A stretch of DNA of 64,000 nt, from NCBI GenBank assembly GCA_034440615.1, contig JAOTOM010004617.1, forward strand, positions 186,001 to 250,000, read 5' to 3'. The notes beneath the pieces were generated by a model that was given only the letters and a program-made list of their open reading frames with translations, had not been told where the DNA came from and ran no database searches. Both the position numbers and the translations under genes were made by a program. Numbering within the stretch: position 1 is the stretch's first letter; each line of letters begins with the position of its first letter. The stretch comes from Ashinkailepas kermadecensis. Lineage: Eukaryota > Arthropoda > Thecostraca > Neolepadidae. This document shows, in pieces, positions 46,607-58,572 of the stretch.

Positions 46607-46812
46607 GCGAGTTCCCGTGCGGCCTGTGCACGCTCGTGTACAGGCGGAAAGCGTCGCTGGCGGACCACATGAAGCAGCACGCAGGTCTCACCTCGTGCTC
46701 CGTCTGTGGCAGCCTCTCGCCACCCTTCAGCACCGTCCGCAACCTGCGCCAGCACCTGCGCAACGTGCACAAGCTGGCCGACCCAGAGGTCAAGGCCATG
46801 ACCGAGCTGTGA
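46607..46812 (+). CDS. Alternative 3'-terminal exon 4: C2H2 finger pair with expanded second finger
   Basis: It starts after GCTGCTCGGCAG with GC completing Gly from a phase-1 donor, then 67 codons and TGA. Finger 1 is regular (C4-x2-C7-x12-H20-x3-H24), followed by the linker AGLTS. Finger 2 has C30-x2-C33-x15-H49-x4-H54: three residues more than the x12 spacing of all sister fingers, inserted in the LSPP region before FSTVRNLRQH. The rest closely matches exon 5: both share FSTVRNLRQHLRN, (V/I)H(K/Q)L, DPEV and the ending TEL, and helix -1, 2, 3 and 6 in finger 2 are T, R, N, Q in both. Finger 1 reads R, A, S, D. So exons 4 and 5 are sister copies, and the 9-base insertion is specific to this one. 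Whether finger 2 still folds around zinc is open. A 21-bp array follows from 47077. Confidence 0.87.
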
Positions 46813-47076
46813 TCGGAGGCGCACGGATGCCGGCGGTAGGGGGTGTTTGTGCATCTGTCATGTTCTCCTCTCCTGGCTCGTGAGGTCCTCGCAGCGCAGA
46901 CCTCGCTCTGCGGCAGCTTTCCCGAACATGCAAATGCCGATATTTACCCTCTATTGAAAGGGTTTGCGAGCGAGCAAAACGACGACGGCTCGCCACACCA
47001 CCTCAGTCCCAACAGTCGTCCACACACACACCGTCGCGTGCTTCTCCGAAGTTTACGCCATAACGTCTTTCTCCGA

Positions 47077-47412
47077 GAGAGACGTTATGGCGGTCCCGAG
47101 AGACGTTATGGCGGCACCGGGAGACGTTAAGGCGGTCCCGAGAGACGTTATGGCGGCACCGGGAGACGTTATGGCGACACCGGGAGATGTTAAGGCGGCA
47201 CCGGGAGACGTTATGGCGGCACCGGGGGACGTTAAGGCGGTCCCGGGAGACGTTATGGCGGTCCCGGGAGACGTTATGGCGGTCCCGGGAGACGTTATGG
47301 CGGCACCGGGAGACGTTATGGCGGTCCCGGGAGACGTTATGGCGGCACCGGGAGACGTTATGGCGGCACCGGGAGACGTTATGGCGGTCCCGGTACCGGC
47401 GGCACCGGGACG
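47077..47412. repeat. 21-bp minisatellite downstream of finger exon 4
   Basis: About 15 units of GGAGACGTTATGGCGGTCCC-G alternating with GGCACCG variants. Seven codons per unit keep a + frame (GDVMA(A/V)P) open, which I read as a by-product. Confidence 0.95.
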
Positions 47413-47481
47413 GTCAGCCGTCCGACATTACGTCTGCTTGAGCAGTCACCCAACTCCGTGTCTTGCCGCGCGTCCTGCACG

Positions 47482-47633
47482 GTATCCAATCACACGCAGC
47501 ACGTCAGTCCCGGCAGGGGGACCGTACCACATCACACGCAGCACGTCAGTCCCGGCAGGGGGACCGTACCACATCGCACGCAGCACGTCAGTGTCGCCAG
47601 GGGAACGGTATCGCAGCACACACAGCACGTGTG
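47482..47633. repeat. Older block of the 42-bp satellite, left of the LINE
   Basis: About 3.5 units of the 49910-54812 satellite, in a variant with CACGCAGCACG. The LINE at 47634 interrupts this block; satellite text resumes after it at about 49366. Confidence 0.9.
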
Positions 47634-49365
47634 CTGTTTAAATCAGTGTTTACAGTGGAAGATGCGACTAATCTGCCAACCGTGAACCACAGTTCAGTGA
47701 CAGGTGATCAGATACACGATGTTGATTTCATTGATAGTGATGTTGTTTTCAATTATATCATAAAAATAAAGCCAAACAAGGCAGCAGGACCTGATGGAAT
47801 ATATGCTAGGGTATTGCGGGAAGCTGAAAAGGAACTGGCAATTCCACTTAGTATAATATTTTGTAGATCAGTTTCACAAAATGAAATTCTAACAGATTGG
47901 AAAAGGGCAAATGTAGTTTCTATTTTCAAGAAAGGAGAAAGAGGGAAAAGTTGAAAACTATAGGCCAGTAAGCCTCACATCCCTAGTCTGCAAGGTACTC
48001 GAATCAATTATCAAGGATAGAATAGTTAGTTTTCTGGAAGGAAACAGATTGATTCAAGATACTCAACATGGGTTTAGAAAAGGGAGATCGTGTCTCACAA
48101 ATCTCTTGGACTTTTTGAATTTTGCTGCAGAACAATTTGATCATGGAAATCAGGTTGATGTAGCATATCTTGACTTTAGTAAGGCCTTTGGCAAGGTACC
48201 CCATAAACGGTTAATGATGCAGCTTCAGGTCCATGGTAATGCAGGTAGCATCCTAAAATGGATAGAGTTGTGGCTTTCAGATAGACAGCAAAGAGTGATG
48301 CTAAATGGTACAAAGTCATCATGGCAAAATGTTCTTGGTGGAGTCCCCCAGGGGTCGGTACTGGGGCCACTATTGTTCATTATATTTATGAATAGCATTG
48401 AATGTGGCCTAAGCAGTAAGGTTTTGAAATTTGCGGATGATTTGAAGATCTTTAGGGCAATAACAGGGCACAATGAGCAGGTTTTGCTGCAGAAAGACTT
48501 AGACGAGCATGTGAAGTGGTCCGAAAAATGGCAAATGAAGTTTAATTTTGATAAATGCAAAGTCATGCATGTAGGTAGGCAGCATATGAAGGCGCCATAC
48601 TTGATGGGTGGCCAAGTACTACCTGTGACTCAGCAGGAGAAGGACTTAGGTGTTATTTTGAACACAAAATTGGGGGCATCAGAACAGACCAAAGAAGCCA
48701 GGAAGAAGGCACTAAGAATGCTTGGGGCAATACAGAGAAATGTGTCATACAAAAGTGAGGAGGTCATCAGGAAGCTTTACTGTGCATATGTCAGGCCACA
48801 TTTGGAATACTGTGTCCAAGCTTGGCCCCCTAGTTATGAGAATGATTGTTGGCTTTTAGAGAGAGTACAAAAGAGGGCAACAAAAATGGTTAATGGTATA
48901 GGCAACCTGGCATATGAGGAAAGATCGAAGAAATTGAATATGTTTTCACTTAGATATAGAAGGCTGAGAGGAGATCTCATGGAGGTTTTTAAATTTGTTC
49001 ATGGTCAGGAACAGGGATATCTCAGGGAAATGTTTGAATTTAACAGAAATGATGCAATTAGAGGTCATCAATTCAAAATTAAAGTTAATCACAGCAGGAC
49101 AAGGTTAAGACAGTCTTTCTGCACGAACAGGGTAGTAGAACACTGGAACCAGCTGCCAGGAACCATTGTCAGTAGCAACACACTGAACATCTTTAAGAAC
49201 GGCATAGACAATCATTATAAGAATAGGGGGCTTGTTTTTCTGTATTCCAGGGAGGGTTGATCGACAGATTTGGTGGGCAACTGGTTCAGTGTCCAAAGTG
49301 CAACCAAGAAGGGCCCTTGTGGCTCATAGTGGCACTGATCTTTTATGTCTTTATGTCTTTACGTC
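47634..49365 (+). mobile_element. CR1-like LINE, 5'-truncated, inserted into the 42-bp satellite
   Basis: The element begins inside the RT N-terminal region (FKSVFT at about 47637) and ends with a short 3' UTR and a tail of TTTATGTC repeats (about 49340-49362). Its base composition is clearly more AT-rich than the flanking satellite. Satellite units lie directly on both sides, with at most a 4-bp duplication (acgt). Confidence 0.9.
47637..49260 (+). pseudogene. CR1-like reverse transcriptase with one frameshift
   Basis: The RT domain runs in two frames. The first part (to a TGA at about 47952) holds the KPNKAAGPDGI block and WKRANVVSIFKKG; the second, from just before 47955 to the stop at 49260, holds NYRPVSLTS, QHGFRKGRSC, YLDFSKAFGKVPH, GVPQGSVLGPLLF, the catalytic FADD (48430-48441) and the thumb and C-terminal parts with the HWNQLP motif. 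The break is compatible with a single extra A in the run at 47946-47949. Otherwise there are no stops in about 540 codons, so the copy is young. The endonuclease and ORF1 are missing through 5' truncation. Element RNA would be copied into genomic DNA by the intact relatives of this copy. Motif order fits the CR1/Rex1 group of non-LTR elements. Confidence 0.9.
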
Positions 49366-49909
49366 AGTGTCGGTGTACCACATCACACCGTCGTCAGTGT
49401 ACCACATCACACACAACACGTCAGCAGGTTTAAAATAATGGTTTTTCGTTAGGTGTGAGATGTCGGAGCGAGCACAGTAAGATGTCGAAATTTCCCATAG
49501 AATTAGTAACATTTAAAATGTTTTCGATGTCTTTCGGACTGAAATTTGAACCAATGGTGGAGGTACTTATGACTGTACCTTTGTCATTTGTTTTAATATT
49601 CATTATTTAGGATGAGCTATATTCGTGATAGGGAGAATAATGCCTATGCTATAAACTGGTATTGTATGCCATATCAAATTATAGGTAATCTCTTTACCTG
49701 GAGTTGCGTTGTGAAATGTTTGTGTATCATCATTCCTTATCGAGAGCATGAGCATGACGATTATAAGCGACATACTGTTAGAAAGAAGACAGGAAGACTT
49801 CATAAGCACGCATCAAGGAGCTAGATGTCGATACTTCTTGGAGAAGGATGTCGATTGAGTGTTCAGAAAGTGGTATATTCCACCATATTTCACGAATAAT
49901 CTATCAATG
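49366..49909. other. Short satellite remnant, then unique sequence
   Basis: 49366-49427 holds degenerate units of the 42-bp satellite (GTCAGTGTACCACATCACAC). The rest, up to 49909, shows no gene. Confidence 0.6.
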
Positions 49910-52900
49910 CACGTCAGTCACGGCAGGGGGACCGCACCACATCACACACAACACGTCAGTCCCGGCAGGGGGACCGTACCACATCACACACAACACGTCA
50001 GTGCCTGCAGGGGGCCCGTACCACATCACACACTACACGTCAGTCCCGACAGGGGGACCGCACCACATCACACACAACACGTCAGTTCCGACAGGGGGAC
50101 TGTACCACATCACACACAACACGTCAGTGCCTGCAGGGGGACCGGACCACACCACACACAACACGTCAGTGCCTGCAGGGGTCCCGTACCACATCACACA
50201 CTACACGTCAGTCCCGACAGGGGGACCGTACCACATCACACACAACACGTCAATCCCGACAGGGGGACCGTACCACATCACACACAACACGTCAGTGCCT
50301 GCAGGGGGCCCGTACCACATCACACACAACACGTCAGTCCCGGTAGGGGACCGTACCACATCACACACAACACGTCAGTGCCGACAGGGGGACCGTACCA
50401 CATCACACACAACACGTCAGTGCCGACAGGGGGACCGCACCACATCACACACAACACGTCAGTCCCGGTAGGGGGACCGTACCACATCACACACAACACG
50501 TCAGTGCCTGCAGGGGGCCCGTACCACATCACACACAACACGTCAGTGCCTGCAGGGGGCCCGTACCACATCACACACAACACGTCAGTCCCGGTAGGGG
50601 GACCGTACCACATCACACACAACACGTCAGTGCCTGCAGGGGGACCGTACCACATCACACACAACACGTCAGTGCCGGCAGGGGGACCGTACCACATCAC
50701 ACACAACACGTCAGTCCCGGTAGGGGGACCGTACCACATCACACACAACACGTCAGGCTCCGGGGCCACACGTCAGTCCCGGTAGGGGGACCGTACCACA
50801 TCACACACAACACGTCAGTGCCTGCAGGGGGCCCGTACCACATCACACACAACACGTCAGTCCCGGTAGGGGGACCGTACCACATCACACACAACACGTC
50901 AGTGCCTGCAGGGGGACCGTACCACATCACACACAACACGTCAGTCCCGGCAGGGGGACCGTACCACATCACACACAACACGTCAGTCCTAGCAGGGGGC
51001 CCGCACCACATCACACACAACACGTCAGTCCCGGTAGGGGGACCGCACCACATCACACACAACACGTCAGTCCCGGCAGGGGACCGTACCACATCACACA
51101 CAACACGTCAGTCCCGGTAGGGGGACCGTACCACATCACACACAACACGTCAGTTCCGGTAGGGGGACCGTACCACATCACACACAACACGTCAGTCCCG
51201 GTAGGGGGACCGTACCACATCACACACAACACGTCAGTGCCGACAGGGGGACCGTACCACATCACACACAACACGTCAGTCCCGGTAGGGGGACCGTACC
51301 ACATCACACACAATACGTCAGTGCCGACAGTGGGACCGTACCACATCACACACAACACGTCAGTCCCGGCAGGGGGACCGTACCACATCACACACAACAC
51401 GTCAGTCCCGGTAGGGGGACCGTACCACATCACACACAACACGTCAGTGCCGACAGGGGGACCGTACCACATCACACACAACACGTCAGTCCCGGTAGGG
51501 GGACCGTACCACATCACACACAATACGTCAGTGCCGACAGTGGGACCGTACCACATCACACACAACACGTCAGTCCCGGTAGGGGGACCGTACCACATCA
51601 CACACAACACGTCAGTGCCTGCAGGGGGCCCGTACCACATCACACACAACACGTCAGTCCCGGTAGGGGGACCGTACCACATCACACACAACACGTCAGT
51701 GCCGACAGGGGGACCGTACCACATCACACACAACACGTCAGTGCCGACAGAGGACCGTACGACATCACACACAACACGTCAGTCCCGGTAGGGGGACCGT
51801 ACCACATCACACACAATACGTCAGTGCCGACAGTGGGACCGTACCACATCACACACAACACGTCAGTCCCGGCAGGGGGACCGTACCACATCACACACAA
51901 TACGTCAGTGCCGACAGTGGGACCGTACCACATCACACACAACACGTCAGTCCCGGTAGGGGGACCGTACCACATCACACACAACACGTCAGTGCCTGCA
52001 GGGGGCCCGTACCACATCACACACAACACGTCAGTCCCGGTAGGGGGACCGTACCACATCACACACAACACGTCAGTGCCGACAGGGGGACCGTACCACA
52101 TCACACACAACACGTCAGTGCCGACAGGGGGACCGTACCACATCACACACAACACGTCAGTCCCGGTAGGGGGACCGTACCACATCACACACAACACGTC
52201 AGTCCCGGTAGGGGGACCGTACCACATCACACACAACACGTCAGTCCCGGTAGGGGGACCGTACCACATCACACACAACACGTCAGTGCCTGCAGGGGGC
52301 CCGTACCACATCACACACAACACGTCAGTCCCAGCAGGGGGACCGTACCACATCACACACAACACGACAGTCCCGGCAGGGGGACCGTACCACATCACAC
52401 ACAACACGTCAGTGCCTGCAGGGGGCCCGTACCACATCACACACAACACGTCAGTCCCGGCAGGGGGACCGTACCACATCACACACAACACGTCAGTCCC
52501 GGCAGGGGGACCGTACCACATCACACACAACACGTCAGTCCCGGCAGGGGGACCGTACCACATCACACACAACACGTCAGTGCCTGCAGGGGGCCCGTAC
52601 CACATCACACACAACACGTCAGTCCCGGTAGGGGGACCGTACCACATCACACACAACACGTCAGTCCCGACAGGGGGACCGTACCACATCACACACAACA
52701 CGTCAGTCCCGACAGGGGGACTGTACCACATCACACACAACACGTCAGTTCCGGCAGGGGGACCGTACCACATCACACACAACACGTCAGTCCCGTCAGG
52801 GGGACTGTACCACATCACACACAACACGTCAGTTCCGGCAGGGGGACCGTACCACATCACACACAACACGTCAGTGCCTGCAGGGGGCCCGTACCACATC

Positions 52901-54812
52901 ACACACAACACGTCAGTCCCGGTAGGGGGACCGTACCACATCACACACAACACGTCAGTCCCGGTAGGGGGACCGTACCACATCACACACAACACGTCAG
53001 TGCCGACAGGGGGACCGTACCACATCACACACAACACGTCAGTCCCGGTAGGGGGACCGTACCACATCACACACAACACGTCAGTCCCGGCAGGGGGACC
53101 GTACCACATCACACACAACACGTCAGTCCCGACAGGGGGACCGTACCACATCACACACAACACGTCAGTGCCGACAGGGGGACCGTACCACATCACACAC
53201 AACACGTCAGTCCCGGTAGGGGGACCGTACCACATCACACACAACACGTCAGTCCCGGCAGGGGGACCGTACCACATCACACACAACACGTCAGTCCCGA
53301 CAGGGGGACCGTACCACATCACACACAACACGTCAGTCCCGGTAGGGGGACCGTACCACATCACACACAACACGTCAGTGCCTGCAGGGGGCCCGTACCA
53401 CATCACACACAACACGTCAGTCCCGGCAGGGGGACCGTACCACATCACACACAACACGTCAGTCCCGGCAGGGGGACCGTACCACATCACACACAACACG
53501 TCAGTGCCTGCAGGGGGCCCGTACCACATCACACACAACACGTCAGTCCCGGTAGGGGGACCGTACCACATCACACACAACACGTCAATCCCGACAGGGG
53601 GACCGTACCACATCACACACAACACGTCAGTCCCGACAGGGGGACTGTACCACATCACACACAACACGTCAGTTCCGGCAGGGGGACCGTACCACATCAC
53701 ACACAACACGTCAGTCCCGTCAGAGGGGACTGTACCACATCACACACAACACGTCAGTTCCGGCAGGGGGACCGTACCACATCACACACAACACGTCAGT
53801 GCCTGCAGGGGGCCCGTACCACATCACACACAACACGTCAGTCCCGGTAGGGGACCGTACCACATCACACACAACACGTCAGTGCCGACAGGGGGACCGT
53901 ACCACATCACACACAACACGTCAGTCCCGGTAGGGGGACCGTACCACATCACACACAACACGTCAGTCCCGGCAGGGGGACCGTACCACATCACACACAA
54001 CACGTCAGTCCCGACAGGGGGACCGTACCACATCACACACAACACGTCAGTGCCGACAGGGGGACCGTACCACATCACACAACACGTCAGTCCCGGTAGG
54101 GGACCGTACCACATCACACACAACACGTCAGTCCCGGCAGGGGGACCGTACCACATCACACACAACACGTCAGTCCCGGCAGGGGGACCGTACCACATCA
54201 CACACAACACGTCAGTCCCGGTAGGGGGACCGTACCACATCACACACAACACGTCAGTGCCTGCAGGGGGCCCGTACCACATCACACACAACACGTCAGT
54301 CCCGACAGGGGGACCGTACCACATCACACACAACACGTCAGTGCCTGCAGGGGGCCCGTACCACATCACACACAACACGTCAGTCCCGGTAGGGGGACCG
54401 CACCACATCACACACAACACGTCAGTTCCGACAGGGGGACTGTACCACATCACACACAACACGTCAGTCCCGGTAGGGGGACCGCACCACATCACACACA
54501 ACACGTCAGTCCCGGTAGGGGGACCGTACCACATCACACACAACACGTCAGTGCCTGCAGGGGGCCCGTACCACATCACACACAACACGTCAGTTCCGAC
54601 AGGGGGACCGCACCACATCACACACAACACATCAGTTCCGACAGGGGGACTGTACCACATCACACACAACACGTCAGTTCCGACAGGGGGACCGCACCAC
54701 ATCACACACAACACGTCAGTCGCGACAGTGGATCGTACCACATCACACAACACGTCAGTCCCGACAGTGGATAGTAACACATCACACACTACACGTCAGT
54801 CCCGTCAGCACC
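49910..54812. repeat. 42-bp satellite, about 116 units
   Basis: Unit CACGTCAGTCCCGGTAGGGG-GACCGTACCACATCACACACAA. Variation is concentrated between CAGT and CGTACC, in linked types: TCCCGGTAG..GACCG, TGCCTGCAG..GCCCG, TGCCGACAG..GACCG, TCCCGGCAG and TCCCGACAG. A unit of 14 codons without stops leaves a + frame of about 1000 codons and a minus frame of about 660 codons. Distinctive units recur 924 bp (22 units) apart: 52581/53505, 52711/53635, 52751/53675 and 52791/53715. The array lies in the presumed intron before finger exon 5. Confidence 0.98.
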
Positions 54813-56439
<1,627 letters not shown>

Positions 56440-56770
56440 GGTAAATTTGTACTTGAAGTAATTTTTGAATTCTTGGAATTCCTTTTTCTAATACAATGTT
56501 TATGAAAGTGGTTAACATGAAGTGGTCACTCATTTCTTCTGCAATTCCATACTTTTAAGTTGGCAGGCAAAATATCACCAACAATGAGCTTGGAGTTGGG
56601 TAGTTCGGCATATAAAATGATGCTTTAAAAATATGGCATAACCTAGCCTAATCTAGCATATCATTCCATGCGAGAATAAGTTTAAAAAATACATTTTCAA
56701 GACATTTTTCTTGTCAAAAATTGCACTTAAAAACGTAACCGAACCTAGCCTAGTCTGTTTTGTGAAGACA
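56440..56770 (-). repeat. AT-rich dispersed repeat, reversed relative to copies at 61.3-62.5 kb
   Basis: Its reverse complement matches 61768-61925 block by block: ACCCAACTCCAAGC, TTTTGCCTGCCAACT, GAAATGAGTG, AGAAATTCCAAGAATTCA-like text and ATTACTT...AAATTTACC. AACCTAGCCTA words on this strand match TAGGCTAGG there. Confidence 0.75.
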
Positions 56771-56917
56771 AAAATGTGAAGTTTAAACTTTTTTTAGTCC
56801 CAAAATCAATTTTAAGATACCTTTAGTGGTATCTTAAGCAATATATAATTGTCTCGGACAGTTCTTCACAGTCCCAAGCAGTGTGTTAGAACGCTAGGCA
56901 GTGTCTCAGACAGCGCG

Positions 56918-57066
56918 TCTGATGTCTCACGGCTCAGCGTGTCTCATGTCTCATGGTTCAGCGCGTCTCATGTTTCATGGTTAACCGTGTCTCATTTCTC
57001 ATGGTTCAGCGTGTCTCGTGTCTCATGATTCAGCGCGTCTCATGTCTCACGGTTCAGTGCGTCTCA
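56918..57066. repeat. 24-bp minisatellite just upstream of finger exon 5
   Basis: About six units of GTGTCTCATGTCTCATGGTT-CAGC with point variants, ending about 125 bp before the acceptor. Confidence 0.9.
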
Positions 57067-57192
57067 ACCCTTCTCAATGATTCAACCATGATTCAACCCT
57101 TCTCCAATATATCACAAATGCATCCGAGGCGGAGAACTCCTTTCGACACGAACCGTGCACAAATATCAAAACGTCTGTTTTCCATTCCGCAG

Positions 57193-57389
57193 CCGCGTTC
57201 ACGTGCCTCGTCTGCGGCAACATGTACCGGCGGAAGGACTCGCTGCAGGACCACATGCGCCACCACGAGGGCCGCACTGGCTGCCACGTCTGCAGCATGT
57301 CCTTCAGCACCGTGAGAAACCTGCGCCAGCACCTGCGCAACATACACCAGCTGTCCGACCCGGAGGTCAGGGCTCGCACTGAGTTGTGA
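57193..57389 (+). CDS. Alternative 3'-terminal exon 5: C2H2 zinc-finger pair
   Basis: It starts after TTTTCCATTCCGCAG with CC, completing an Ala codon from a phase-1 donor (Gly in the other four), then 64 codons and TGA. Finger 1 is C4-x2-C7-x12-H20-x3-H24 and finger 2 is C30-x2-C33-x12-H46-x4-H51, with the linker EGRTG (Arg where the others have Leu). Helix positions -1, 2, 3 and 6 read R, D, S, D and T, R, N, Q. It is the closest relative of exon 4, sharing the second-finger helix and the short DPEV...TEL end. As in exons 2 and 4 the protein stops soon after the fingers. A 22-bp array begins 14 bp after the stop; if the AATAAA at 59150 with its GT-rich downstream stretch is the poly(A) signal, the whole array lies in the 3' UTR. 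Confidence 0.88.
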
Positions 57390-57402
57390 GGCCGTCCCGA
57401 GC

Positions 57403-58436
57403 TGACCAGGCGTGGTGACGGTCCTGGCCAGGCGTGGTGGAGGTCCTGACCAGGCGTGGTGACGGTCCTGACCAGGCGTGGTGACGGTCCTGACCAGGTC
57501 CTGACCAGGCGTGGTGACGGCCCTGACCAGGCGTGGTGACGGCCCTGACCAGGCGTGGTGACGTCCGACCAGGCGTGGTGACGGTCCTGACCAGGCGTGG
57601 TGACGGCTCCTGACCAGGCGTGGTGACGGTCCTGACCAGGCGTGGTGACGGTCCTGACCAGGCGTGGTGACGGCGCTGACCAGGCGTGGTGACGGTTCTG
57701 ACCAGGCGTGGTGACGGTCCTGACCAGGCGTGGTGACGGTCCTGACCAGGCGTGGTGACGGTCCTGACCAGGCGTGGTGACGGCGCTGACCAGGCGTGGT
57801 GACGGTCCTGACCAGGCGTGGTGACGGTCCTGACGAGGCGTGGTGACGGTCCTGACCAGGCGTGGTGACGGTCCTGACCAGGCGTGGTGACGGCCCTGAC
57901 CAGGCGTGGTGACGGTCCTGACCAGGCGTGGTGACGGTCCTGACCAGGCGTGGTGACGGCGCTGACCAGGCGTGGTGACGGTTCCGACCAGGCGTGGTGA
58001 CGGTCCTGACCAGGCGTGGTGACGGTCCCTGTGACCAGGCGTGGTGACGGTCCTGACCAGGCGTGGTGACGGTCCTGACCAGGCGTGGTGACGGCCCTGA
58101 CCAGGCGTGGTGACGGTTCCTGACCAGGCGTGGTGACGGTCCTGACCAGGCGTGGTGACGGTCCTGACCAGGCGTGGTGACGGTCCTGACCAGGCGTGGT
58201 GACGGTCCTGACCAGGCGTGGTGACGGTCCTGACCAGGCGTGGTGACGGTCCTGACCAGGCGTGGTGACGGTCCTGACCAGGTCCTGACCAGGCGTGGTG
58301 GCGGTCCTGACCAGGCGTGGTGACGGTCCTGACCAGGCGTGGTGACGGTCCTGACCAGGCGTGGTGGCGGTCCTGACCGGACATGGTGACGGTCCTGACC
58401 AGGCGTGGTGACGGTCCTGACCAGTCGTGGTCATGA
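57403..58436. repeat. 22-bp minisatellite directly after finger exon 5
   Basis: About 47 units of GACCAGGCGTGGTGACGGTC-CT. Minus-strand frames of several hundred codons are open only because of the unit. Confidence 0.97.
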
Positions 58437-58496
58437 CTAGAAGCTCCAGGTCCTGTGAGCTGGCCAGACGCTGGTGGGTTCCGTCGTCGGCAGGGC

Positions 58497-58572
58497 GACA
58501 TCAGGTCCAGGGCGGCATCAGGTCCAGGGCGCCACCAGGGCGGTCCAGGGCGGCATCAGGTCCAGCTTGTAC
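58497..58572. repeat. 17-bp repeat, about four units
   Basis: Units of CGGCATCAGGTCCAGGG with one rearranged copy. Confidence 0.85.

Noticed and set aside
57074..58501. Minus-strand frame of 475 codons (RLVRTVTTPGQ repeats)
   Set aside because: It is the 22-bp array read backwards; overlapping frames are equally open.
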